From Elusimicrobiota bacterium (GTDB lineage Bacteria; CG03; SLGR01; PWQF01): a DNA stretch of 8,354 nucleotides. The notes under the pieces were generated by a model, which saw nothing but the letters and a program-made list of their open reading frames with translations, was not told the DNA's origin and made no database searches. Each line of letters starts with the position of its first letter. Positions within the stretch are counted from its first letter, which is position 1. The position numbers were made by a program, and so were the translations under genes. This document shows positions 1 to 7,122 of the stretch, one piece after another. The stretch is taken from positions 1-8,354 of the forward strand of contig PWOI01000066.1 of the NCBI GenBank assembly GCA_003557485.1, given 5' to 3'.

Positions 1-1
1 C

Positions 2-412
2 CTTTCCCGCGGGCGCCCCTACCTGGGGATATGCCTGGGGATGCAGATACTCTTTTCCGAGAGCCTTGAGTACGGGCATCATAGCGGCCTGGATATAATT
101 CCCGGAAGAGTAGGGAAGATAACCGGTGATGTGAAGATACCTCATATGGGATGGAACCGGGTTGAACCGGAGCCGGCCGGCTCGGAGATGTTCAATGGGA
201 TCCCGGGCGGGGAGTTTTTTTATTTTGACCATTCGTTCTGCGCGGTCCCGAGGGAACCCGATGCAGTGGCGGCTGTTACGGAATACGGGGGCAGTATTGT
301 CTCCGCCGTATCCGACGGAAAGATATGGGGGGTGCAGTTCCATCCGGAGAAAAGCGCTGCCCCCGGGCTGAAGCTGATAGAAAATTTTCTAAAATTTTCA
401 GAGGAGGCTTAG
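2..412 (+). CDS. hisH: Imidazole glycerol phosphate synthase, glutamine amidotransferase subunit HisH (3' part)
   Basis: HisH hydrolyses glutamine and channels ammonia to HisF, which makes imidazole glycerol phosphate and AICAR in histidine synthesis. The frame is open from the window edge, so the N-terminal third of a protein that is usually about 200 residues is missing and 136 residues are visible. The class I amidotransferase nucleophile lies in GICLGMQ (visible residue 11). The PHMGWN motif typical of HisH follows, and the other two triad residues are H and E of FHPEKS (about visible residues 114 and 116). An internal ATG at 41 falls just after the nucleophile, so it cannot be the true start. 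hisF begins 4 nt after the TAG stop, indicating one operon. No hisA lies between hisH and hisF, unlike many his operons. The identification is secure. Confidence 0.96.
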   Translation, partial: LSRGRPYLGICLGMQILFSESLEYGHHSGLDIIPGRVGKITGDVKIPHMGWNRVEPEPAGSEMFNGIPGGEFFYFDHSFCAVPREPDAVAAVTEYGGSIVSAVSDGKIWGVQFHPEKSAAPGLKLIENFLKFSEEA

Positions 413-416
413 GGGA

Positions 417-1187
417 ATGCTTGCTAAAAGGATAATCCCCTGCCTGGACGTCTGCGGCGGGCGTGTTGTTAAGGGAGTGGAGTTTATGAACCTTCGTGAC
501 GCCGGGGACCCCGTTGAGGCCGGGGAGAGGTACTCTTTAGAGGGCGCGGATGAACTTGTTTTTCTGGATATTACCGCAACAAGCGAAAAACGAAGAACTG
601 TAATTGAGCTTGTAGACAGGATAGCGGAAAAGGTATTCATCCCGTTTACCGTAGGGGGCGGTATAGAGAGCCTTGAGGATATAAGCGCAGCCCTTGATGC
701 GGGGGCGGATAAGGTTTCAATAAATACCGGGGCCGTGAGAAACCCGGAGATTCTCAGCAAGGCGGCTGAATCCTTCGGAAGCCAGTGTATAGTCGCCGCT
801 GTTGATGCCGGGAGAAGGGCCCCCGGGCGCTGGGAGGTCTTTATCTGCGGCGGGCGCGAGCCGGCCGGGATTGACGCGCTTGAATGGGCTGTGGAGGTTG
901 AAAGACTGGGCGCCGGAGAGATACTCCTTACAAGTATGAATTCGGACGGGAGACGCGCCGGTTATGATATAGAGTTAACGAGGGCTGTAACCTGTTCCGT
1001 GAATATCCCTGTCATAGCTTCAGGGGGTGCGGGGTCAAAGGAACACCTGGCGGAGGTCATTCTTGAAGGGGGTGCGGACGCGGTTCTGGCTGCCTCTATA
1101 TTTCACTACGAAGAATGCTCTATCAGCCAGGTAAAAGAGTATCTTGCGGGCCGGGGGATACCCGTAAGGATGGTATCCCTCCCCTGA
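417..1187 (+). CDS. hisF: Imidazole glycerol phosphate synthase, cyclase subunit HisF
   Basis: HisF is the (beta/alpha)8-barrel cyclase/lyase half of imidazole glycerol phosphate synthase. It uses ammonia from HisH to convert PRFAR into imidazole glycerol phosphate and AICAR in the cytoplasm. The 256-residue length is normal for the family. The opening [11 protein letters not shown] holds catalytic Asp11, and VAAVDAGR holds the second catalytic Asp at 130, the same positions as in Thermotoga HisF. Phosphate-binding glycine loops are seen at FTVGGGI (about 78-84) and IASGGAG. The ATG is preceded by GAGGAGG at 401-407, inside the end of hisH, at good spacing. This indicates coupled translation with hisH. 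No hisI or other his gene follows, because a minus-strand gene converges 23 nt later. Confidence 0.97.
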   Translation: MLAKRIIPCLDVCGGRVVKGVEFMNLRDAGDPVEAGERYSLEGADELVFLDITATSEKRRTVIELVDRIAEKVFIPFTVGGGIESLEDISAALDAGADKVSINTGAVRNPEILSKAAESFGSQCIVAAVDAGRRAPGRWEVFICGGREPAGIDALEWAVEVERLGAGEILLTSMNSDGRRAGYDIELTRAVTCSVNIPVIASGGAGSKEHLAEVILEGGADAVLAASIFHYEECSISQVKEYLAGRGIPVRMVSLP

Positions 1188-1210
1188 AAACCATAAAATG
1201 CGTCGGATAA

Positions 1211-1921
1211 TCAGGCCTGATGAGAAACACTCACGAACTCAGCAGCAAGTTTCGCGTCAAGGCTGCCTTTACGGCACCTATTTTTACATATACCGCCTCG
1301 GACTCCTATAATATCCGCGCCTGTCATAGCAATTTTAGGCAAATCTTCAAGTCCGAGGCTCCCTGCAAGGCTGGCATTAAGACCTTGAGCGTGGCAGGAA
1401 GATACAAATTCCTTCAGGTAGTCAACAGAAAGGTGCTGAAGCAGGCTTCTGCCATCCTTTATAAGCGTATCTATTAGGCATGTGTCTATTCCGATTTTAC
1501 CGGCAATTTCAGGCAGCAGAAGAGGATCAAGCGTTGATTTATGCATATACTCTGCGTATACAGCAGCTACTATTTTTGTTTCACTACTTGCAATCCTGAC
1601 AGAATTTACAACCCAGAAAAGAAGATTTGCGGCCTCTTCCAGAGTACGAACACCCCTAAGGCCCACCTTAACATAATCCGGCTTGAAACAGCAGGCTCCC
1701 ATACAAGCAAGTGAAACCGTTCCGGGAAGATAAGGCACATCTCCCACTGGAATACTAATAATGGTATTCTTAGGCAGTGCTTCCTGTACCTCCTTAATAA
1801 TCTTGGGGACAGGTGCTCCAAGTGAGCCCTCTTCCGGATTTTTGATATCTATTACATCAAATCCGATGTTTGAGATCAAAGAGGCTTCTTTTTTATTAAT
1901 TATTGTTATGAGAGTTTTCAC
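1211..1921 (-). CDS. mfnB: MfnB-type (5-formylfuran-3-yl)methyl phosphate synthase (4-HFC-P synthase)
   Basis: The MfnB family (COG1891, DUF556) condenses two glyceraldehyde 3-phosphate molecules into 4-(hydroxymethyl)-2-furancarboxaldehyde phosphate, the furan core of methanofuran and bacterial methylofuran. The 236-residue length fits the family. Recognition rests on FDVIDIKNPEEGSLGA (21-36), SIPVGDVPYLPGTVSLA (56-72), DYVKVGLRGV (82-91), CLIDTLIKDGR (148-158) and ADIIGVRGGICK near the C terminus. Lys27, Lys85, Asp151 and Lys155 sit at the numbers I recall for the residues studied in the Methanocaldococcus enzyme, so the active site looks intact. The start is GTG at 1921. It is the only plausible in-frame start after the upstream stop, and no good Shine-Dalgarno precedes it. 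The gene is last in a minus-strand block, 45 nt after the radical SAM gene. No other mfn genes are in view. Confidence 0.93.
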   Translation of the reverse strand: MKTLITIINKKEASLISNIGFDVIDIKNPEEGSLGAPVPKIIKEVQEALPKNTIISIPVGDVPYLPGTVSLACMGACCFKPDYVKVGLRGVRTLEEAANLLFWVVNSVRIASSETKIVAAVYAEYMHKSTLDPLLLPEIAGKIGIDTCLIDTLIKDGRSLLQHLSVDYLKEFVSSCHAQGLNASLAGSLGLEDLPKIAMTGADIIGVRGGICKNRCRKGSLDAKLAAEFVSVSHQA

Positions 1922-1966
1922 TAATGATAATTTAACAAAACACTCATTTTATATCAAGCCGAATAA

Positions 1967-3301
1967 TCATATTCTGTTAAGTAATCTTATCAGTCTTCCG
2001 ACAGGGCAGCTTATTAGTCCTATCCTGTAACCTATCCTGCAACCTCTTATGCATAATTTGGAAAAAATGCAGTACGAACACGGCTTAACCTCCCAATTAG
2101 CGAATGGTTTAAGCCTTTCAAGAAGAACCACTATTTCATCTTCTAATATGTTACCCACTTTCAGGTCGTAATCCGCTCCGTTGCAGGGGACCACACTGCC
2201 ATCTGGTTTTATGCAGGGAAAACTCCCGGGGTAACAGCGACTTGCCTCCACCGGAGGTTTCCTGAGACTCCTCAGAATAAAAGGCTCAATGAATCCCCAG
2301 AATAAAGCAGTTTGGAACGAAGAAAAAAGAAAAATCTTTTTCTTTCTTTCGCTCATCCGGCTTGTAGGCATATACACATTAATATCGAATCTTTTTGCGC
2401 CAAGAATCTTTGCCTTACGGTATACCTTGAAGAGTTCCCAGTAATTGACCCGCGCCATTACAAAACAGATATCGGCTGTCAAGTTTGCTTCATTTGAATT
2501 CCGTAGAACATCAAGCATTTTATCGTAATGACCCCGGTGTGAAAAGATAGTGTCAAATCTGCCATCCGCATCATAGAGAGTTATATTTATTTTATCTACA
2601 CCTATCTCTTTCAGCTTGCTGATTTTTTCTCTGTCCAGGAGCCATCCGTTTGTGCTTATGTCTACAACCGCTCCTCTATTTTTTGCGTGCTGCAGAAGTT
2701 CAAATATATCTTTGCGAACAAATGGCTCTCCACCTATAAAAAGTATCTTGACGGCATCTCTTCCCTCAGTCAGCCTGTCAATGACCTCCATGATTTTTTC
2801 CGAAGAGATCTCCCCGGTTTTTTTTCGAGTCGAAGAAATATAACAATGCTTGCATCCAAGGTTGCAGTTAAGAGTAGTTTCCAAGTACACATAAAGAGGC
2901 CCGAAAGGGTGCGTAACCGCTGTTGAATTTGTAATTCCGGCCTTTACAGGAATAAAGGGAAGAAGCGTCCTTGATTTGAATTCCATAAGTTCAGGCTTTT
3001 CACTGGCATCTTCCGTATCGCGCAACCCATTGCTCGCTACCTCCGGTTTGCCGCAATGCTTTATTATAAGTCCCTTTTTTCTCAATAGCCTTATGAACCT
3101 GTGCAGTGTCTTTACGGTGACACCCGACTTTGAGGATATTTCCAGGACCCCCGTTCCGGAGCAGTTTTCCCATACAGTGTATCCTGTTCTATTAAGCTGG
3201 TAGAATTTCCAGTCTCCGTCTCTATATAAGTAAAGATAACCCCCGTCTCCGACTTTCCTTTTTTTTACTTCCGGGTTTTTTATGTATATGCCGCTGCTCA
3301 T
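1967..3301 (-). CDS. Radical SAM/SPASM protein with N-terminal PqqD-like domain
   Basis: This 444-residue protein belongs to the radical SAM superfamily, which uses a [4Fe-4S] cluster and S-adenosylmethionine for radical chemistry. Residues of about 10-80 resemble a PqqD-type winged-helix peptide-binding domain (a QLNRTGYTVWENCSG core, then helices ending RLLRKKGLI). A linker follows to about 130. The radical SAM core starts at TTLNCNLGCKHCY, with cluster cysteines C146, C150 and C153, and GGEP at 190-193 is the SAM-binding motif. C-terminal cysteines at about 356, 363, 373, 408, 411, 417, 421 and 432 form a SPASM-like auxiliary cluster domain. This architecture is typical of enzymes that modify ribosomal peptides (PqqE, sactisynthases), but some members act on small molecules. 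The ATG overlaps the upstream TGA as ATGA, so translation is probably coupled. The substrate is unknown. Confidence 0.9.
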   Translation of the reverse strand: MSSGIYIKNPEVKKRKVGDGGYLYLYRDGDWKFYQLNRTGYTVWENCSGTGVLEISSKSGVTVKTLHRFIRLLRKKGLIIKHCGKPEVASNGLRDTEDASEKPELMEFKSRTLLPFIPVKAGITNSTAVTHPFGPLYVYLETTLNCNLGCKHCYISSTRKKTGEISSEKIMEVIDRLTEGRDAVKILFIGGEPFVRKDIFELLQHAKNRGAVVDISTNGWLLDREKISKLKEIGVDKINITLYDADGRFDTIFSHRGHYDKMLDVLRNSNEANLTADICFVMARVNYWELFKVYRKAKILGAKRFDINVYMPTSRMSERKKKIFLFSSFQTALFWGFIEPFILRSLRKPPVEASRCYPGSFPCIKPDGSVVPCNGADYDLKVGNILEDEIVVLLERLKPFANWEVKPCSYCIFSKLCIRGCRIGYRIGLISCPVGRLIRLLNRI

Positions 3302-3753
3302 CTTATTATCTGAAGTCTGAACATAATATCACCCATTCCATTTTTATGCTTGCTGTATATAAGGGCATTCTTAACGGAAAACCCGTTTTCTGTAATATCC
3401 TTTCCGATGCGAGTTCCGGATATATCACCGGCGCTTACGGAAACACCCTTGTTAATCGGGATGTCTACAAAGAAAGACCTGACGGCAAGGTTATTGTCAG
3501 ATCCGATATTGACATAATTACCGAACGATTTTTCGTTCAGTGGTTGTCTGAATCCGGGTTTGTCAAAACCAAGTGTGAGGTCCACAAGATGGAAAAAATC
3601 CGAACCAAGTATATGATCCGGAAAAGTGAAGTCAGAACCTATAACCGGCACTGCTAAGATAAGCACCCCTTCGTCAATCAATAGCAACCTGAATATTTCA
3701 AGCAGTTGATTGAAGGAAGCTCCTGAAACGTGTCCAAGCACCTGAAGGCACAC
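3298..3753 (-). CDS. C-terminal half of a class I SAM-dependent methyltransferase, separated by an in-frame UAG
   Basis: This is the continuation, in the same reading frame, of the glycosyltransferase-methyltransferase gene after a single TAG at 3760-3762. It begins IVCLQVLGHVSG, which matches the beta4 region after motif III of class I methyltransferases. It continues with LLEIFRLLLIDEGVLILAVP, the usual 'leader-helix then strand' segment ending in a VP loop, and closes with GDIMFRLQII, a typical last beta strand. The SAM-binding half of the fold lies before the TAG, so this piece alone could not bind SAM. A GTG at 3751-3753 could formally start 151 residues, but no Shine-Dalgarno precedes it. 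Its TGA overlaps the radical SAM start by ATGA. I regard it as the 3' part of one original 860-codon gene that is either broken or read through. Confidence 0.75.
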   Translation of the reverse strand: MCLQVLGHVSGASFNQLLEIFRLLLIDEGVLILAVPVIGSDFTFPDHILGSDFFHLVDLTLGFDKPGFRQPLNEKSFGNYVNIGSDNNLAVRSFFVDIPINKGVSVSAGDISGTRIGKDITENGFSVKNALIYSKHKNGMGDIMFRLQIIR

Positions 3754-3759
3754 TATACA

Positions 3760-3762
3760 CTA
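3760..3762 (-). other. In-frame UAG interrupting the methyltransferase domain
   Basis: On the minus strand the frame reads RLEKTL, TAG, then CIVCLQVLGHV with no shift. Hand translation of both sides places the codon at the strand that normally carries the motif III/IV acidic residue of class I methyltransferases, where an Asp or similar residue would be expected. One base change from GAG, TAC/TAT, CAG, AAG or TGG would produce it. TAG is an ordinary stop elsewhere in this window (hisH at 410-412 and the gene ending at 7867). A nonsense mutation or a sequencing/assembly error is therefore the simplest reading, with translational readthrough or UAG decoding as alternatives. Confidence 0.9.
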
Positions 3763-5880
3763 GAGAGTTTTCTCAAGCCTATAAAGGTCATCTCTTATAT
3801 TATCGAAGTTCGCATTTATGCAAATCGAATCAAGCCCGAGCTCTGCGCATTTTTTTTCAGCTATGTGCAGACGGTCCCGGTCAGGATCGACGTTTATTAC
3901 GACCGGGGCGTTATTAGTGTAAGCTTTCTTAAATATTTCTGACGTTTCTCCGCAGCCGCATCCGTAATCCATAATTAGTCCATTGTGGGTTTCGGGAAGA
4001 AAAGAGCGCAACGCATCTAATTCTCTTGCGCGCTTCCCCTTATCCTGAAGTTCAACAAGAAAGTCAGATTTTATGCCCTTGTAGACGTACTCTGAAGAAT
4101 ACCTATTCTCAAAAAATTCTCTCCATTTAATAATATTTTCCGAAATGCTTATGTTTTGAATTTCTGAACTTCGCATTTTATCTTCAAAACCATCTTTCCA
4201 TAATCCGGATGCGATACCCAGGTATTCTGACGTCATACTGAAAACAGAAGTTTCATATACTTTTACAATAGCCCTTTTGTTAAGAATCCTGTAAGTTTCT
4301 ATATACTTTGTAATCTCACCGGACCTTAAAAGGTGGAGATCAAGCATAGTTTTCTGAAGACGTCTCTCAAGCTCTTCAGAGACCGGATTTCCGGGGAAAT
4401 CGTACAGTTTTGCCGGGTCTCCTATGTCTATATCACTTATGGGGACACAGTAAGCGCTATTATCATCCGAAAACCTTTTCAGGCCTCCTGAATCAGTTGT
4501 TAGAACCGCAGCCCCCTGGATGCTCGCTTCATCCGCCATAATATTATACCCTTCTCTGAGAGAATATGCGATAAAAGGCATTTTGTGCTTTGCGGCAAGC
4601 CTGTAAAGAGCTCTGATACTCTTTCGGGAGGGGTTGGCTACAAGGTGCACTCTCCGCCTTACACTTTCTTCAACAGATGAGAGCATAGTGCAAAGCTGCT
4701 TAAAGCAGGAAGTCCCTTCCGGATCATCATCAGCAAAATTTCCGAATATAACCAGGTCCGTATCACTCAACTCCCCTTCGATTCCTGAGAATGCGTTAAG
4801 AACCACGTTCAATCCCTTCCAGTGATCAAACCTGGCTCCGGTTACCCAGGTGCTGGTGTTGGGATTTATATCTGTCCAGCTCTCGTTGACAGGCAGTGTT
4901 TCCGGTTCAGAGTAGTATTTGCGCATAGTTTTATTAATACTCTCGATTTCCTGTATAGTTTCTTCCCAGGAAAGTTTTATATTCGCACTTGAACAGATAT
5001 CTATTCCCGATGCCATCTCCTTGAGGGTAACCGGCAATCTTTCTGTAAATTCAGGGACCGAGTAAGGCTGGCATATAATCACATCCGATACGGAAAGAAA
5101 GTCAAGATATTCCAATCTAAGGTATTCTGTAAGTGCTTCGGCCCCTTTACATCCTAACCTAATCCCGTCTGTAGCTATATGTAGTCTCCAACATAAAGGC
5201 AGCCTTCCCCGAAATGAAGATAAATACTTTATCATAGGCATAACCTGTGGATCTTCAAGAAATACGCACCCTACAGAATTATCCTGAACTATACTACGGT
5301 AAAGCCGGGCATTGAGCCGGTTGGTTTCATCAAAACACTTGAGCAGGCGGCTTCCTATGCTGCCCGGCTTTCCCTGTATTAAGTTGTGAATGAGTTTTGT
5401 GGCTTGATAAAATTCTGTGTTCAGAGGATAGATAATATGCCATTCAACCTCTATCCCGGCGTCGGAGATCAGAGTGCAGATAGATGAGAGCATTTCGGAA
5501 ACCCCCCCGCCCCGGTAAGTTGCGCTGAATACAGTAATTTTCTGTTTATTATTCGCTTTCAGGCGAGCGATGCTCTTTTCAATACTGGTTCTAATTGACT
5601 CAGCTCTTCCGTGGCCTATCTGGTCGCCTGTCAGCCTTGAGTATCTGTTTAAGCTGAGCGGGGAAACTTCCGAAGAGGGGCGATACCTCAAAGCCTCCCT
5701 TACCTCAGAAGGATAAGTATCTGCCAGTTCAAGCAGAGTCTGAAATGCAAACCTCCAATTGCTGTCTGACCTGAAGCTTTTCTTGAAAAAATTTTCTTTT
5801 ATATACAGAGCGATATTTCTGGCATCACTTCCTGATGATACCCGTGAGAGTTTCTCAACTATAATGCCACTCACGGCCAC
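3760..5880 (-). CDS. TreT-like GT4 glycosyltransferase fused to the N-terminal half of a class I methyltransferase
   Basis: The protein has 706 residues up to the UAG. Residues 1-110 are a mostly helical extension that I do not recognise. From about 115 a GT-B fold resembles trehalose glycosyltransferring synthase (TreT): TYRGGGVSEML (121-131), EWHIIY and FYQATKLIHNLIQG (about 146-170), CWRLHIA (230-236) and ARFDHWKGLNVVLNAF (349-364). The retaining GT4 E-x7-E motif is in REGYNIMADEA, with E443 and E451. A GT4 enzyme transfers a sugar from a nucleotide donor, but the acceptor is unknown here. From about 585 a class I methyltransferase begins: MDYGCGCGE (637-645) is motif I and INVDPDRD (about 662-669) is the ribose-binding acidic strand end. 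The domain is cut at residue 706 by TAG and resumes beyond it. The start is GTG at 5880, preceded by AGGAAAG seven bases upstream and 42 nt after the HisA-like stop. Calling it trehalose synthase would be over-specific. Confidence 0.85.
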   Translation of the reverse strand: MAVSGIIVEKLSRVSSGSDARNIALYIKENFFKKSFRSDSNWRFAFQTLLELADTYPSEVREALRYRPSSEVSPLSLNRYSRLTGDQIGHGRAESIRTSIEKSIARLKANNKQKITVFSATYRGGGVSEMLSSICTLISDAGIEVEWHIIYPLNTEFYQATKLIHNLIQGKPGSIGSRLLKCFDETNRLNARLYRSIVQDNSVGCVFLEDPQVMPMIKYLSSFRGRLPLCWRLHIATDGIRLGCKGAEALTEYLRLEYLDFLSVSDVIICQPYSVPEFTERLPVTLKEMASGIDICSSANIKLSWEETIQEIESINKTMRKYYSEPETLPVNESWTDINPNTSTWVTGARFDHWKGLNVVLNAFSGIEGELSDTDLVIFGNFADDDPEGTSCFKQLCTMLSSVEESVRRRVHLVANPSRKSIRALYRLAAKHKMPFIAYSLREGYNIMADEASIQGAAVLTTDSGGLKRFSDDNSAYCVPISDIDIGDPAKLYDFPGNPVSEELERRLQKTMLDLHLLRSGEITKYIETYRILNKRAIVKVYETSVFSMTSEYLGIASGLWKDGFEDKMRSSEIQNISISENIIKWREFFENRYSSEYVYKGIKSDFLVELQDKGKRARELDALRSFLPETHNGLIMDYGCGCGETSEIFKKAYTNNAPVVINVDPDRDRLHIAEKKCAELGLDSICINANFDNIRDDLYRLEKTL

Positions 5881-5922
5881 CTGCAGTCTTTCCTGTTATT
5901 CAGGCAGATAGAACGGCTTATC

Positions 5923-6660
5923 TCACCAGCTTCTGATATAGTCAATTTCTTCAGGTCCTATATTCAAATTATGCAAAGCGGTTCCAAGAAGCACCCCGGA
6001 GACGTCCATATGGAACATCTTGCGTATATCATCCATCTTGCCCAATCCTCCTCCAGTGATGATTCTGGCGCCTTTCATAGTACAGAATTCTAAAGAAGAA
6101 GTCAGTGCGTCCCCAGGCCCATTCTCAGAACCCACGCCCGAAAGGTCAAGGAAAATGAAATCAACGACTCCAATATTAGTGAAGTAATCAAAAGCAGCTG
6201 CTGGCGAAATACCAAATAGTCCGTAAGGATCAAGCAGCGCTCCATCTTTTATGTCAAGACTTACAATAACACTGTGAGGTCCGAAAACGTTAATGGTATC
6301 AGAAACAAATTTTCTGTCAGCTATTGTCTCGGTGCTTAATATTATTTTGTCGGTTATGCTGAGAATATTTTCCGGAATATCCTTGAGAGTTTTAAAACCA
6401 AGATCAAGGAAGACTTTCATCCCTGTGCGCTCTTTTATACTGCTTACTTTATCCAGGTTAGAGCCTCTGCCAACTATACTGTCAAGGTCTGCGATATAGA
6501 GACTGTTCAATTTTAATTTATGCTTGAATGTTGCCGCGATTTTCACGGGTTCAGAAGAAGGGCACAGCGGAGAATTAACCGGGAGGTACTTCTCCCGTAA
6601 TCCTCCGGAAGCGTGTACCCCTTCTCCGTTTCTGATATCTATTACTGGTATTACGTCCAT
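5923..6660 (-). CDS. HisA/HisF-related TIM-barrel protein of the COG1411 type
   Basis: This 245-residue phosphate-binding (beta/alpha)8-barrel protein is related to HisA but is probably not the histidine enzyme. The N terminus VIPVIDIRNGEGVHASGG, then REKYLPVNSPL and SSEPVKIA, fits the COG1411/hisAF-related subgroup known from methanogens and from methanopterin-linked C1 gene clusters of methylotrophs, rather than canonical HisA. The two aspartates equivalent to the HisA catalytic pair are present: Asp8 in VIDIRNG and Asp136 in VSLDIKDG. LYIADLDSIVGRGSN and the phosphate loops IITGGGLG (about 200-207) and GVLLGTALH are also kept. The family's reaction is not established to my knowledge. The ATG is preceded by no clear Shine-Dalgarno and overlaps the end of an upstream decayed frame, so it may once have been translationally coupled. 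It heads the intact minus-strand block that ends in mfnB, which supports a furan-cofactor-related role. Confidence 0.86.
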   Translation of the reverse strand: MDVIPVIDIRNGEGVHASGGLREKYLPVNSPLCPSSEPVKIAATFKHKLKLNSLYIADLDSIVGRGSNLDKVSSIKERTGMKVFLDLGFKTLKDIPENILSITDKIILSTETIADRKFVSDTINVFGPHSVIVSLDIKDGALLDPYGLFGISPAAAFDYFTNIGVVDFIFLDLSGVGSENGPGDALTSSLEFCTMKGARIITGGGLGKMDDIRKMFHMDVSGVLLGTALHNLNIGPEEIDYIRSW

Positions 6661-6791
6661 TTACTGTTCAAAAGAAATGATGCAAAATACGCCCCTTCGT
6701 AAAGCGTATAGAATTTGTGAAGGCTCGTAATTATTGCAGCATCGCTCTGGGTATTCTTTACTATCTCTCCAAAATATTCTTGTTTTTCTAA
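6651..6791 (-). pseudogene. C-terminal remnant of a gene upstream of the HisA-like gene
   Basis: An open minus-strand frame of 46 codons ends in TAA at 6651-6653 and overlaps the HisA-like ATG by 10 nt, as operon partners often do. It reads like real protein (EYFGEIVKN, SDAAIITSLHKFYTLYEG, AYFASFLLNSKWT) and uses codons similar to the genes downstream. It has no ATG or GTG start and is closed upstream by TGA at 6792-6794, with another TGA ten codons earlier. I cannot assign a family. The likely reading is the surviving 3' end of a deleted or decayed operon gene. An overlapping ATG-started frame (6661-6795, 44 residues) exists but looks less protein-like. Confidence 0.45.
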
Positions 6792-6795
6792 TCAT

Positions 6796-7122
6796 CTCTT
6801 TTTAACGGGGTAGTTCTTCAGGTTTCAATTACCTGCCAGGAAGATTGTAGCAAAGTACCGGAATTTTTTCATCTTTTTTAAATCTCAGTAAGAAAACCAT
6901 AAAAGGAAAAATGTGGGAGATAGTAACCCCTTAAAGAAGAATATATCTTTTTTAAGTAGATTGTAAATATATTGGGATACAGACCTATTTATAGGGGAAT
7001 TCCGGAGGTAAACATTATACTTGCAATAGCAGTATTACCCATAATTATAATTTTTCAGTTTAGCGGGATAAATTCAAATTTCCCCGGGAGTTATGAATCG
7101 CCGACACTTCTGATTCTTTTTA
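6796..7122. other. AT-rich intergenic region without a convincing gene
   Basis: No frame here gives a convincing protein. The minus strand holds a short ATG frame reading MKKFRYFATIFLAGN then stop, signal-peptide-like but only 15 codons, which could be another decay relic. The plus strand has an open hydrophobic frame at about 6972-7130 with only non-ATG starts (TTG at 6972, or ATT at 7014 behind a GGAGGT sequence). I see no confident minus-strand promoter for the HisA-like block, although one is expected in this stretch. Confidence 0.5.
6931..6955. repeat. AT-rich inverted repeat
   Basis: Arms TTAAAGAAGA (6931-6940) and TCTTTTTTAA (6946-6955) pair over ten positions with a single G-U and a five-base ATATA loop. 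The lack of G-C pairs makes it a poor intrinsic terminator. It could be an operator-like palindrome or a remnant of a terminator. Its position, between the minus-strand block and the plus-strand genes on the right, would suit either. Confidence 0.4.

Noticed and set aside
3346-3657. Plus-strand 103-codon frame opposite the methyltransferase half
   Set aside because: It is a shadow of the minus-strand coding frame, with no recognisable motif.
3760-3762. Pyrrolysine or general UAG recoding as the default explanation
   Set aside because: TAG ends hisH and the 7550 gene at sensible lengths, the domain is not a methylamine methyltransferase, and no pyl genes are in view. It is kept only as one possibility.
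5923-6660. Canonical HisA of histidine biosynthesis
   Set aside because: The N-terminal signature (VHASGG, REKYLPVNSPL, SSEPV) fits the COG1411 subgroup, the gene is in the AT-rich minus-strand block rather than with hisH-hisF, and the motif details differ from HisA.
6661-6795. 44-codon ATG frame ending directly before the HisA-like ATG, possible peptide precursor
   Set aside because: Its sequence looks less protein-like than the overlapping alternative frame, there is no good ribosome site, and no leader or core peptide pattern can be recognised.
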